In this document: piece after piece, positions 53,061 to 63,884 of the stretch
Layout: the number at the start of each line of letters is the position of its first letter
How positions within the stretch are numbered: the first letter of the stretch is position 1
NCBI GenBank assembly: GCA_013146195.2
Contig: CM028382.1
Location: 116,077,023 to 116,141,022 of the forward strand
Length of the DNA: 64,000 bases
Reading direction: 5' to 3'
Source of the DNA: Codonopsis lanceolata
Taxonomy: Eukaryota > Streptophyta > Magnoliopsida > Asterales > Campanulaceae
Program-made: the position numbers and the translations under genes
Notes under the pieces: generated by a model
The model's database searches: none
Seen by the model: only the letters and a program-made list of their open reading frames with translations
Told to the model about the DNA's origin: nothing

Positions 53061-54814
53061 TGTTGGTCCACAATTATGCCCAAATAGGCTAGAGGGGGGG
53101 TGAATAGCCTATGATGTCATTTAAAAAACTTTTCTTTTGGATACATTTAAAACGTAGTTTTAATGGCATCTGCAGTTTAACGTATTTGAGCATGTCTGCT
53201 GGTAGAGGCTAACGGCAGACTTGCTCTAAGCAGAAGTATCAACTCTGTTGGTAAACTGCCAGTTAAATCGAAAGCCAGTTATAAAGAGTTTAAGCAGCGG
53301 AAATAGAGAGGCTTTAGATTTGGAGAAGTATTAAGTGGTTGTACACGAATATATGATCAGAACAACATCACACTTAATACTTCTTTCAAATGCAGAGTCA
53401 AGGAGATAAATTAAAGAATAACTTTTCTAAAGATAAATCAATTTATAAAAGCTCATAGATATATAAAGACTGAGGGATAAATTATTTGTAAGAACATCTG
53501 AATTTATTCAAAGATAAATTACAGATTACATCAGCCTAAATATTCTATGTAAAGTTTTTGTCCTCGTCCTTCCAAGCCTTAATCTTTGCTTAATTATTCT
53601 TAGATGAATCCTTAAGCAAAGAGGGAAATAGGAGACCAGAACGAGAAACTAATATGAGAAGAGAATTTTCAAGGTCGTTCAGATATTTCTGTGCAGAGCA
53701 CTCGGCCTTCCATGATGAATGATTATTGCACAATCAACAGTATTTGTATAGGAATACAAATTTAAAGATATGAATGCAATACCTACAGACAGCTCTTCAT
53801 CTTCTTTAGACATACTCTAAAATCAATCTTCAGATCGATCCAAGATCTTGATCTCTGTCTTTTGAAGTTTCTGATCTATCTCTTTTCTTCTACAAGTTTT
53901 TCTTCCTAGCAATCCACTGAGAGTGTCTTGATAAGATCTGGATATATTCACTGCGATCTTCTATCGAGATCTGAGATGCGTTGGTGAGGACGATCTCGTT
54001 GTAGATCTCGTTATTTCTTTGAAGCTCTTGTGTGCTCTATGTATATCATTCTGTCTCTGTCTTGAAGAAGAGAAAGGATTCTTATATAGACTGGAGTCAA
54101 TGTGATCGTTGAGAGATGAAGATTGATGTTTCTATCCATTTAGAGATATAGTTGTTGAAGTCTATCAGATAGAGATTTTGTCCACAAGATCTTTGACTGT
54201 TTGGGCAAAGATTTAGTCCTGTAGATCTTGGAACTTGTTGTCTGTCAAACTGTATTGATAAGTCTCTGAAAAGTAGGTCTGATGTCTGATGCACTATCAG
54301 GTGGTCTGTTCAATAAAGTGGATTCTTTTGACTTTATCAGACCACGTGAGTGAGAGAAAGTCTTGTAGCTTTAACTATGTCAGGCTTTATGAGGCTTGAA
54401 CATATTTGTCTTGATTTGAACTACTTTAGTCTTTTCTGCAGCACGTGCGAGAATCGTCTGGTAGGATGTTTGGTCGATGGAGCAAGTCTTACATTTCGGG
54501 AGAAGCGATGTCTGTGCGAACAATCAACTTATAGCATGTCTGCCGGTGGTGAGTCTTCAAGATGTTCTGATCTTCTTATGACAAGTCTGCTGGTGACGAG
54601 TCTACTGAAGACTTTTGACATTACTGCAAGTTTGCCGGTGCTTAGTGCATATGAAGTGCTGGTTTGATTGATCATCATGTAGGAAGGTAGGACTCGATCA
54701 GGTTGTACCTAATCTAAGACTTATGTGATGTCACACGAGTTGCCACGCTAACCGGTACGCAGACCTTTTAGCCACTAGTGATGACTCACTGTAATGGAAA
54801 CAAACAAATCAACA
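53061..54814 (-). mobile_element. Copia-type solo LTR nested in antisense gene of element 2
   Basis: 1,754 bp. On the minus strand it begins TGTTGATTTGTTTG and ends CACCCCCCCTCTAGCC...TTGTGGACCAACA. That ending is typical of plant Copia LTRs lying just before a tRNA-Met PBS. No PBS follows here, so it is a solo LTR. A minus-strand TATA (GTCTATATAAGAATCC near 54085) precedes a pyrimidine-rich leader. It splits exon 3 (PPARKAVGP left, KKHIPTKALASKKVP right). A 5-bp TSD was not found. Confidence 0.7.
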
Positions 54815-55469
54815 TATATAGAATATGCACGGTGATAAGCCAATTATCAAGAAGCATATTCCAACAAAGGCCCTTGCATCGAAAAAGGTCCCTAATTATG
54901 TTCAAAAGGCTTTGATCCTTGCCTCCCCTACCCGCGAAACCGTGAAGGCCATTGACGTTGTTACCGACGTGGCTGCTGAAGCTGCTAAGGTTGTCGCTGC
55001 CAAGACTGCCAAGGCAGCGAGCGAAAGGAAGAGAGATTCCCCTCCCCGCTCCGACCATCCTGTGCACCATCGCATCACGGGCCCTGGGTCCACCTCTGTC
55101 ACTCCTCCACCTGCCAAGGATGGCGTCGCGTCATGGAGGCAGCCCAACTTTAAGATGTCTGCTACCGCCAGCGTTGCCCGGGCCCTTGTGAAAGAGATCG
55201 AAGGTGGTGTCCCCATGCTCGAGGGTATCAACCTAAATGCCTGCGAGAGTCATGTCAGCCTAGTGGGCAAGGGCATTGTTAAGCGGGATCTCCATGACGA
55301 TGCCGCGCTTGACAGAAAGACAGTCGTTCACGTGATGGTTGGGAACATCGTACTCTGTCTGAGCAAGGTCAGGCTGATCATAGACTTGTGTCAGTTTTTG
55401 TAGTTGTTATTCTGGTTCTTTTTCATGCTAACTGCTCTGTTTTTGCTCGCATATTACCTCCACTTGCAC

Positions 55470-56282
55470 CAATTTATATGATCGATACAACGAGGAGAAG
55501 GAGGCTCGCAAGAAGATGGGGTCCGATAACGCAACCTGGGAGGCTCTGTTGAAGAAAAAAAACTCAAGCAGGTTTCGGCCCTGGCCAATCAATTGAAAGA
55601 GCAGGAGGCTGCGGCCAAAAAGAAGGAGGCAGAGCTGCTCACTCAAAACCTTTCTCTAGTTGCTAAGAATGTGGAGCTGACCAAGGAGAAGACTGAGCTA
55701 GTGGATCAACTTAAGAAAGAGAAAGCTTTGTTAGAAGAAGTGTCTTTGCAATGGGAACAACTGCAGAACAAGCGGGATGCTCTTAAAATGCAGGCGATCA
55801 AAGATGCAACCACCATGGCCAAGCTAGTGGAGAAGCTTGCAGTTGCCAAAGAGGCGGCGGTGAAGGAGTTCAAGAGCTCCCCGGATTTTAAGTCTGTCGT
55901 GGACGATGACGTCATCCCATATTATGCTCACGGCACGAATCACAATCTGAGGATGCTCATTGGCCATAGGGGTGTGAGTATGCAGACCATGGAAGAGTGG
56001 GTCGTGCTCAATCCTTATGATGATGTTGCCCGCCAGTTTCATGACCTGGTCCCTTACACCCAGGATGAGCTGAAAACCCTCGCCCGTGCAGACGTCGACG
56101 TGAAGTGGGAGCCTTAGGTTCCTCCAAAGCCACTGGACGTTAACGTTTGTTCGCTGGTCGAGGCCGATGCCAAAGCTGCTATAGACGAGGCTACTCGCAA
56201 AGAAATGAACACCCGGTATGAACTGCAATATAAGGCTGCTTCCAAGAGTCTTCCTCCCCAACCGAGCAAAGCCTTAGATTGA
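55470..56282 (+). pseudogene. antisense gene of element 2, coiled-coil exon
   Basis: LYDRYNEEKEARKKM opens the exon as in element 1. A frame change near 55560 (poly-A run) is followed by ~100 residues of Glu/Lys/Leu heptads, then KSSPDFKSVVDDDVIPYY, a His/Asn-containing block and LVPYTQDELKTLARAD. TAG at 56115 precedes a final ~50 residues ending KALD. Confidence 0.8.
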
Positions 56283-57329
56283 GAATTTTTCTATCGGGCC
56301 TGTGCGCCAGCATTTTTGTTTTCCCAAATGTAATTTTTCCCACTTTTAATGGAAATTTTGTTATGCTCGATTGTTGTCTCTTTACTTGTGTTTTTCCTGT
56401 ATTTGATTAGTACTAACATGCATGTGTATGGGTTATTTTAGCGAGCATAACAAGCATAATATGAACAAAACTAATCGAGCATACAAACTTGTGCAAAAAA
56501 TAACTTAGAAATAATAAGGCTAATTTAGCGGACACATTACTTTAAGTTTGAGTACCCGGGGAAACGTTCTTACCCGAGCTAAGTGCTTGGTTTTGGCCAA
56601 GACTTTGAGCGGGCATGGCCCCTATCGCCCTTGGGCGAGCTTCCTGATGACTGCCTAGCGGGAATGACCCAACTCTGAGCGGCGACCAGCTAACCGGGCT
56701 GGCCCTGTTTGCCATTTGTACGCCGAAGTTATTGCTAGTATATCAACTAGGTATAGAGATAAACGACCAACAGTGTTGCTCGATCACTGTAGGAACCCGA
56801 GGTAGTTAGCCACTATCTTGTGGGCATGGCCCCTACCGAATTACGGGCTTCCAAATAAATGGATCGGGCATGGCCCTATCTTGCTCGCTTAGAGGATAAG
56901 ATGTTGTCCACTAACACTTGGGTATAGTGGAAGGTTGACCGGGCATGGCCTTACCTACTCGGCTTGCAAATAGGTCTTGCCAAGCAATTCGAAAGCAATT
57001 TGTCTATGATAAACAATTATATTGACAAACATCAAATAAAATAACTTGTCTTTTTTATTAATAAAATAATAATGACTTTCAACAGGGCTGAGATGGCCTG
57101 CGTGAGGGGGATGTCCGACCTTGCGCGCAGGGATCGTTGTTGGTGGAGTCGGGTTGTCCTCATCGATCTCCACGAGTTCAAATGTCCTTGATGTTGATGG
57201 CGACTGGGCCCTTGGTGATGTTGTATGACGTTTCTTTTTCGGAGGCTTTGATTTCGTGCTCGGGAATTAAGATGATGAGCTTTTGCTTCTTTCTTTGAGA
57301 GCTGTGAACATATTCTCTCATTGCCCGCG
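56283..57329. other. Spacer between antisense gene and protease in element 2
   Basis: No RT, RNase H or integrase similarity in any frame. The region repeats GCGGGCATGGCCCCTA-like words (GAGCGGGCATGGCCCC near 56610, TGGGCATGGCCCCTACC near 56821, GGGCATGGCCTTACC near 56940). It corresponds in position to 13613-14251 of element 1 plus the lost pol. Confidence 0.6.
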
Positions 57330-57337
57330 GCTTATTG

Positions 57338-58062
57338 TTAAGCACCCCTACCCGCTGTCCATGTAAGATTTAGCTTTCTGGTGCGGGATAGAGGCAACCA
57401 TCCTAAATTTATCCATGGTCGGAGCGCCCAAGATGCAGTTGTAGGGGACTTGAGGTCTATCACCAGGAAAGTGATAGTTTCTTCCCAGGTTTGAGATTCA
57501 TCGTCGATGAAGACTTCTAGGTCAATAATCCCTTTCACCCCTCACTTGGTGGTTGGTGAAACCTTCTAGTTTTCCCGAGTATGGCTGCAAGCGGGCATCT
57601 GCTAGTTCCAGACACTTGAAGCAAGAATAGTACATTATATCCATGCATGCTCCTGTGTCGATCAACACCCTGTGGACTTGCCAATTGTTGATGAGGGCAA
57701 AGATCACCAACGGCTGTTCGGATGCGAGTGGGGTGCTCGTTAGCTCACTCCGATAAAAATAAATGCTCTGCTCCCCTGCTCGTTGGATAGCAGGTGCATT
57801 GACTGACTTCGTCAGTGAGTAGATGTGTCTGCTGAGTTGAGTATTGCTCGGCATTTCCTCTATGATAACATTCACAACTCCTTGAATTTGAGGGGCCTGG
57901 CCGCCTTTTCCTCGATTAGGTCTTGCCCGGTGATCGTTTCTGGCATCATTGCCCGCTCCCTGGTTTTTCTTGAAGCGATCCAACTTGCCCGTGTTGATTA
58001 GCTTAGAAATTTCCCGCTTCAACACATTACAGCTTTTTGTGTCATGACCGTGGTCGTGGTGA
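57338..58062 (-). pseudogene. gag zinc knuckle and aspartic protease of element 2
   Basis: Minus-strand frame with the knuckle CGYHHDHGHDTKSC directly at the edge of the nested hAT-like element, KLINTGKLDRFKKN, and the protease motif LIDTGACMDIMYY (about 57655). VEVFID/ITFLVIDLKS (57338-57538) continues the protease in another frame. This parallels element 1 at 9482-10150. The catalytic DTG is intact, but the reading frame is broken. Confidence 0.85.
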
Positions 58063-58644
58063 TAACCACAGTTAAGAGTGGCAAATCGATCATACTGGGT
58101 CGTTATCGGATCGGCACGATAACAGCACGAACACGAACATGGAACGATAAGCTTATCGTGCCTAATATTAAAACCCGAACACGACACGATAAAAACACGA
58201 AAAATACAGCACGACACGACATGATAAGCAAAATAGTACTATTTATTTAGTCAAGTCTGTTAAGCACATTAAGCCCAATAAACATTATAAAATATATATA
58301 TTTTTGATTTTTAATACATCTCTTTAATACATATTTTGAAAATTTATCAATATAAATAGTCAAGTAGTTTAAAAGTCATAAATGTTCAAAATGATAAAAC
58401 TATGAAATAATCATGAAAATAATTCGAAAGAAGTGAACAACCCCTAGTAAATTTTAAAATATATATTTTAAAAACATATATATTTTAGTTATTGTGTCTT
58501 ACCGTGCTTATCAAGTCAGCCCGATAACAACCCATTTTTTTATCGTGCCCTATTGTGTTGGCCCTATAACGGCTCGAACCCGATAAGCCCCATCCCAAAC
58601 CCTATAATTTCGTGTCGTGCCTCAAATTGTCACTCCTTACCACA
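58063..58644. mobile_element. hAT-like non-autonomous element nested in gag
   Basis: Element 58071-58636 (566 bp) between 8-bp copies TAACCACA (58063) and TTACCACA (58637; one mismatch). Ends contain GAGTGGCAAATCG and, inverted, GAGTGACAATTTG. The outer parts repeat ACACGA/CACGACACGATAA words, a known style of plant hAT MITEs; the centre is AT-rich. It splits the zinc knuckle: YCG on one side, CGYHHDHGH on the other. The start of the ORF on its left side is transposon sequence, not gag. Confidence 0.78.
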
Positions 58645-60430
58645 ATACTTGGAATTATCTCTGGTGTGAGCGAACTCAGGATCAAGCGGGTATGGGATAG
58701 GTAGGACATCGCCAACCTGGGACATGATTTCTTCCCGAGTAGTGTTCAAGGGAGTAAACTACGGCTCTCTGAATCTCTACCCGGGAGTGGAGGTTTGTTT
58801 CCGATCTCTACGCGAATGGTTATTGCCCTCCTAACTCTGGTCAGCTGGCGTGGCCGAGCTGTCCTGAGTCTTGTCTTTTGCTTTTGGATTGTCACCCTTA
58901 GTATTTTATGTCGAGCATAACAAGTGTGAATTGGCCAACAATTCTGCTTTTGAGGCGTTGGGGTTCATTGTCAACATGGTCTTCACTGGCCCCGGCCTCA
59001 TGTTGTTCAGATAACAGAAAGTGATCCCAGGGTCGCTTGTCGCCGTCACTTGCTCGAGCATTTCCTCAAACCACTTAAGGTAGCTGCTGTAGGACTCATG
59101 GTCACCCTGTTTGATCTTATCGAGGTCAACCTATTTTTGGGCGAGGGCCCTACCGAACTCGTCCAAGAATCTTTTCCTGAGCTCTTCCCAGCTGTCAATC
59201 GATCCGCGATGAATTCTCCCTAGCCATGTTTGCGTCTTGCCTTGGAGAGCGCCCTCGAAAGCTCTCATTTTAAATGCTTTTTTGTTCGTGACCATCCGGA
59301 TTTGTGGCTCGAATGACCTGAGCCAATTGTTTGCTCGCGTCTTCCCGGAGTATTTCTCGAACTGCGGAAAGGTTATTCCTTGCGCAGGTGGCACATTCTC
59401 GATCTCCGGGGTGAATGGACTGCCCTCCAACAGCTTTGTGGCCTCGTAACTGGGCTTGGCCATAGCTAACTCGGCCATCTTTCTGGCCATATCCTTTTTC
59501 ATAGCCTCCATCATGTTAGCAATGCGCTTCTCGGCATCTAATGTGAGCCTGAAGGAGGTAGTGCGTGATACGGTATTTAAGCAGGCATACTCTGACCGCT
59601 GGCTGTGCCCACTCTTAGATTTTGGTGGTCGCAATGAGTGAGGAGCAACTGTGGAATACTCAGTAGTGGATGGATAGCAAGTTGGATCGTAGGAAGTTTC
59701 AACTTCTTGGTCGACTCGGGCTCTGAACCTTGGTCGTTGTTCCTCTGCTTCGGCATATTCACGAGCTCTACATTGGCTATTCGTCTTTGCGTGGGCATGA
59801 TGCTCTTGTCCAAAGTGATGGTGATGACGGAGCGGATTTTGGTGGCAGTTCCGGCTTTCTACCTGATCGTTTGTTCTTTTCTTGCGAGCCTCTTGGAGCG
59901 GGTAACTGTTGTGGGGCCTGGCCACAGCCAACAGTTACGAAGTTACTGGGAGCGGGTAACGCGAACTCAACAACTGGCACCGGGGCATGGCCCAAGGCGA
60001 GCAACTGTTGGTTGAACGCGTACATCTTATTGTGGTAGTCCGTTTGCACTTGTAGGGAAGCAGTTTGTTGTTCAGGGGTTTGCCCAGACAAGTTCGCCTG
60101 GCTGCCCTTACCATTTTCCCACTGCCGATTAAGTTGATTCCTCAGATCACGGGCATGATCATATTGCTCCTTAATCACTTCGCGGGCATCGCGCTGGCTT
60201 GCATGACTAACATGATGGGAAGATTGTTCTTCTACATATGGAGCATCATCACCGTGAGTTGCACACCAATCAGCTATCTTCTGGTTTCGCGTCTGCACTC
60301 CCTGTTGGGGTGCCTTCGGTGGCAGATCACCGGGTAGTGGGTTGTTCCTAGCCGGTTGGCTTACAGCCTGATGGTTGCTAGCGATCGCATGATGTTTGCT
60401 ACCCTTACCAGCTATTGTCTTGATATTCGC
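58645..60430 (-). pseudogene. gag: gag of element 2
   Basis: Minus strand. The N-terminal part (to about 59780) is rich in Gln, Asn and His with APVPVVEFALPAPSNF. After a frame change near 59850 comes the Retrotrans_gag core with ITFPQFEKYSGKTRANNWLRSF, GALQGKTQTWLGRIHRGSIDSWEELRKRFLDEF (59131-59450). TAG follows ALAQK, then VDLDKIKQGDHESYSSYL continues the capsid. No good ATG is found near the start, so the initiator may be mutated. Compared with element 1, the SR-type repeats are absent. Confidence 0.8.
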
Positions 60431-60478
60431 TGTCGAAAAGCAACAAGAAAAACAAATGAAAAGCCTTGAAGCTTCGTT

Positions 60479-60495
60479 TCCCGGCAATGGAACCA
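60479..60495 (-). other. Primer binding site of Gypsy element 2
   Basis: On the minus strand TGGTTCCATTGCCGGGA, 3 nt from the LTR, identical to that of element 1. Confidence 0.75.
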
Positions 60496-60498
60496 AAC

Positions 60499-61188
60499 TG
60501 ATGTGGTAAAAATCTAACTTGGGCCGTCCGTTTGATGAGTAGAATATCTGGGCATGATCTGTGTCCTTGAACCTGTTCAAGAACAGGAAAACACTTTAAT
60601 GGAAGTGCAAAGCATGGCCTCGCGAAATCACTCCGGCGTGAGACTAAGTATCGTGTGAGTCAAAAGAGAATTTTAAAGAGGTTTTAGGCTTAAGAAAGTG
60701 TGTGTACTTTGTTTACGGTTTATGGAGGGATATTTATAAGTCCCCCAATGTCATTGAATCCGTCTAAAATTCAGTTTCTATAGTTACCTAGTAGATTGAG
60801 GGAGAAACTACTAAATTATAGGTATGATAGGTGGTTGGCCGCGAGAATATCGGAGCAAATAAGGCAAGTGTTCTGCTCGGATAAGGAAACCTTTGACCAG
60901 TCTTAGAGAACAAGTCTCTGAGATTCCATTGCTCGATATTTTCCTGGACGAGCATGGCTCTGCCCGACTATGTGATGCAAGTCTAATGATGATCAGTGTG
61001 ATTCCCGGGCATGGCCCCCTGCTCGGGCAGGCAAGGCCTGTGCTCGGCCAGGTTTGGACGGGAATTATATTGTTTTCTGCTCAGTACCTTGCTAGCTCTG
61101 CCCTCTAGACTGGTAGGTCTCACGCTAGTTAAGCACATGGTGGTTGCTCATGCTTTGCTCATGACCGAATTTTGACCGATAAATATCA
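60499..61188 (-). repeat. 5' LTR of Gypsy element 2
   Basis: On the minus strand begins TGATATTTATCGG and ends CCACATCA. TATA candidate TATAAATA at 60731-60738. It is 28 bp longer than the opposite LTR, partly because of an extra CTGTGTCCTTGAACCTG segment near 60560. Confidence 0.88.
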
Positions 61189-61193
61189 TTTCC

Positions 61194-61454
61194 AACCCAC
61201 ATTGAGTTTGAGACTCATCTGCGCTCGCGATAGTGAGTCCGGCCTTGACATAATAAGTATAGTTACTCATTACAACTTATGTAATACAGTATATTTGAAA
61301 CATTAAAAAATATATATAAAAAAATCGATTTGTAATATGCTCAAAATTGTATTCATGCCATTTTTTAAAAGGAAACTTTTCCAGGTTTTATCTCTCTTGC
61401 ATTTAAGATTTTATGTAAATTTTAGTTAAAATGTCTATAAAATTATTATGTGTA
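61194..61454. other. Flank of element 2, nothing recognised
   Basis: Resumes host DNA interrupted at 50054. No gene seen. Confidence 0.4.
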
Positions 61455-61490
61455 CTAGATTTCGTGCCCGTACATATGACACAGTATCAG
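61455..61490 (-). mobile_element. Degenerate Helitron 3' end
   Basis: A|CTAGATTTCGTGCCCGTACATATGACACAGTATCAG resembles the 39393 sequence and, more loosely, the intact end at 5887. The hairpin is imperfect. Confidence 0.5.
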
Positions 61491-61499
61491 TATGGAGAT

Positions 61500-63060
61500 G
61501 ATCGGTGTATGAAGTGAGTATAATGCGAATAAATTAATATATGCTTGAGATTTTGTAGGGGTCGGATCAATGTACACTACACGTACAAAGCAAAGACGAC
61601 ATCCCAAAAACTAAAGAAAAACACATTTTATTGGTTGTAAAATTTTGTAACTCGTCCAAAAATAGTATAATTAAACATCCAAAAAGCATTCTCTCACACA
61701 CACACACCAACCCAACACCTATTAATTGAAATATACTTAAAAATAAAAATCTCATACAAAAACTATAAAATAAATTGAATGAGATAGGGTGAATTAACAA
61801 AAGACTATTCGAAATCGAAATTACAAAAAATTCAGACCAATAAGGGAAAGTTAGTACAAGTTTTTAAAAAAGAAAGAAATTAAAAATACAAATATCTAAA
61901 ATTACAAAAATTAATTACAAAACTTACGAACAATTTTTTTAAAAAAAAAAAACTAAATCTAGGCCGGATAAAAATTAAATTGAGATTTTAGTTGATTACG
62001 ATAACAATCAAGTAAGAGACTACAAACTAAATATTTGTATAGTAAATCTAGGTTGCAGAAAAATAAAAAATAAATTAGAGATAATTATGAGAAGAAACTT
62101 GATAATTAAGGCAATAAAATAGTAAATCTTAATTAGGGCACATACTTTAATTAAAGCCATAAAATCTCAATAAAATAATAACGGTCATTTACATTATTGG
62201 ATAATTACGGCTGTAAAATATCAGTAATTATATGTTACTAGAATTAAACTATAATATAGATTGTTGTTTTCAAATTATCAATATTTTTTAATTAGAAAAA
62301 GTTACATGTAAATCATTGTACTTCGGGGATATCAATTCCATCATCATACTTTTAAAATTGCACATTTGACCATCTTACTTATAATCGTGCTTCAATTAAA
62401 CCTAAAACGTTATTTTTCGTTAAAAAGTTAATGTTGGATCTCTAAACATGCTAATGTAAACTTTCTAGGTCATATTGTTCGGACAAAGTCCACATTTTAG
62501 AGTCATTGTTAAAATAATTAATACGAGTTATCGATTTAAGTTAATTTAAGCATAATTATAGGTAAGATTGTCAATTTACAAATATGAAAGTACGTTGTAT
62601 TAAAAAAAATCCTTTTAAATATAGTTCTAGCGTCATTTGCAGAATTTTTAATAATTGACAATATGAATCTCATGTTACATACAAAAAAGATAAAAGTTTG
62701 TGCAAGACCGTCTTAGTATCTTACAGATCATAAATTTTTAAGACGGAGCCTTAAATAATAAAAATGAGGTTGTTGAAGCGAGTAACCTATCGAAAAAGAC
62801 TACAGGTTATCCAGCAAAAAAAGAAGTCAAATGAGAGAATAAAACGAGCTGAAAATTAGGTGGAAGGGTCTGAACCCCGCAGGTTAACCCGGATCCACTG
62901 AAAAAAGACGCGGGTCAAAGAAGGAGTGTGTGCAACATGGCGTGCTAGGAATGTGCCACCGCATTTATGAAGTTGGGTTGTTAATTGCTCTGGTGTCTTT
63001 CATCTTTCGAAATTTGGTTGTTGAAGTGTTAAATCTCATGACTTTGCATTTTAGTCTTAA
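61500..63060. other. AT-rich intergenic DNA
   Basis: No coding signal. A CA run (61695-61709) and several poly-A tracts are present. 62850-62960 is more GC-rich but unassigned. Confidence 0.35.
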
Positions 63061-63074
63061 ATTAAATAAAAACT

Positions 63075-63380
63075 TTGATTAAAAGTAAAAATGATACATT
63101 TGAAGGCAAAATGACACACTTTCATAAATAATGAATTACACATTGAAGGACTAAAAGTAACACATTTAAAGACAAAAGTGACACATTTTTATACATAATG
63201 ACTTACTCATTTAGGGATTAAAAGTGACATATTTTTAAAAAATGACATATTTAATTGCAAATGTGACACATTTAAAGGCAAAATTAACACACGTTCGTAT
63301 ATAATAACTTACAAATTGAGAGACTAAAGTAGCACATTTAAAAGAAAAAGTGACACATTTTAGGTAAAAAGTTAACGGTT
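63075..63380. repeat. Imperfect tandem array of GACACATTT motifs
   Basis: (A)AGTGACACATTT and variants (GATACATTTGAAGGC, AACACATTTAAAGAC, GACATATTT, GACACATTTAAAGGC, AGCACATTTAAAAG) recur about ten times, alternating with ATAATGACTTAC-type words. There is no constant unit length. Confidence 0.7.
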
Positions 63381-63711
63381 TTCATTTATAAAATCTAAGA
63401 GGTGGCACTGTAATTTTGAAAAGCTAAGGGGTGGTATTGTTATTGCAATTTTTGAATTTTTGACACATTTAACATGGATTTAAAATCCGTAAAATCGTTT
63501 TACAGAATACCAACTTTATAAAAAATATGATTGACATAATTAATACTCATACTTCCTCGTATAAGATAATAGTATACTTACAAGTGCTTCACTCTCCTTT
63601 TGTCTTTTCTTTACTACTATATTTTTAAAAATAATCTTATTTGATTTTATAAAGAAGTTTCTTTACCATAATTCTTTATTTCTTTATGAAATGGACGAAC
63701 GGTAGTTCAGT

Positions 63712-63884
63712 AAATAAAAGATACATTACCCTAAGGGGGTGGTCCAGTGGTAGATATGGGGCTTCACAAAATGTGAGGTCTCAGCCCAGTGGTAGACATG
63801 GGGCTTCACAAAATGTGAGGTCTCAGGTTCGATCCCTTCTCATGCCCTCCTTAAGATTAAAAAAAATAAAATAAAAGATACATT
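63712..63884 (+). mobile_element. tRNA-derived SINE with 16-bp TSD and internal duplication
   Basis: Flanked by AAATAAAAGATACATT (63712-63727, 63869-63884). The head CCCTAAGGGGGTGGTCCAGTGG carries the pol III A box, and GGTTCGATCCC (63826-63836) is a perfect B box. A 42-bp segment (CCAGTGGTAGA[T/C]ATGGGGCTTCACAAA...) is present twice, duplicating the A-box region. The tail is A-rich. SINEs are transcribed by RNA polymerase III and mobilised by LINE enzymes. The ORF reading through it is spurious. Confidence 0.88.

Larger units (their letters stand above)
51543..56282 (+). pseudogene. antisense spliced gene of element 2 (Tat additional ORF)
   Basis: Opposite to the element's gag. Exon 1 starts at ATG 51543 (MFHDNFSDNERE), has TAA at 51582, and continues with an acidic region and SLGVNSEDYRANKMDIP, FFADFFNVGLRLLLGPFF. 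A frame change near 52225 leads to CDLMLNTVRE, LCFELDMYLFRKLF, VLIIDSRVG and HPYWGDCH. An intron ends TTTATTTTAG|GAATGAGG at 52936. Exon 3 is split by a solo LTR (53061-54814) and resumes to the donor GCAAG|GTCAGG at 55367. Exon 4, from about 55470, is a coiled coil (LKEQEAAAKKKEAELL, ELTKEKTELVDQLKKEKALLEE) with the SPDF...PYY and LVPYTQDELKTLA blocks of element 1, a TAG at 56115, and a natural stop at 56280-56282. Same exon order as element 1; function unknown. Confidence 0.75.
50055..61188 (-). mobile_element. Tat-like Gypsy element 2, non-autonomous (no RT/RNase H/integrase)
   Basis: 11.1 kb in minus orientation. The 3' LTR is 50055-50716 and the 5' LTR 60499-61188. The PBS word is shared with element 1. 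Minus-strand gag and protease span 60430 to about 57330, and plus-strand antisense gene exons lie at 51543-56282. Between the protease and the antisense gene (57330-56283) there is no RT, RNase H or integrase, so about 3 kb of pol is absent compared with element 1. Two younger elements are nested in it (53061-54814, 58071-58636). The LTRs are clearly more diverged than those of element 1. Pol loss may be ancestral or specific to this copy. Confidence 0.88.

Noticed and set aside
54350..54667. ORF inside the 53061-54814 insertion
   Set aside because: Lies in an LTR; no domain and no homologue recognised.
58063..58217. Start of the ORF 57522-58217 as gag N-terminus
   Set aside because: Its first ~50 residues come from the nested hAT-like element, not from gag.
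63743..63836. tRNA gene
   Set aside because: A and B boxes are present, but the sequence cannot fold into a tRNA cloverleaf with an anticodon arm. The A-rich tail and TSD identify a SINE.
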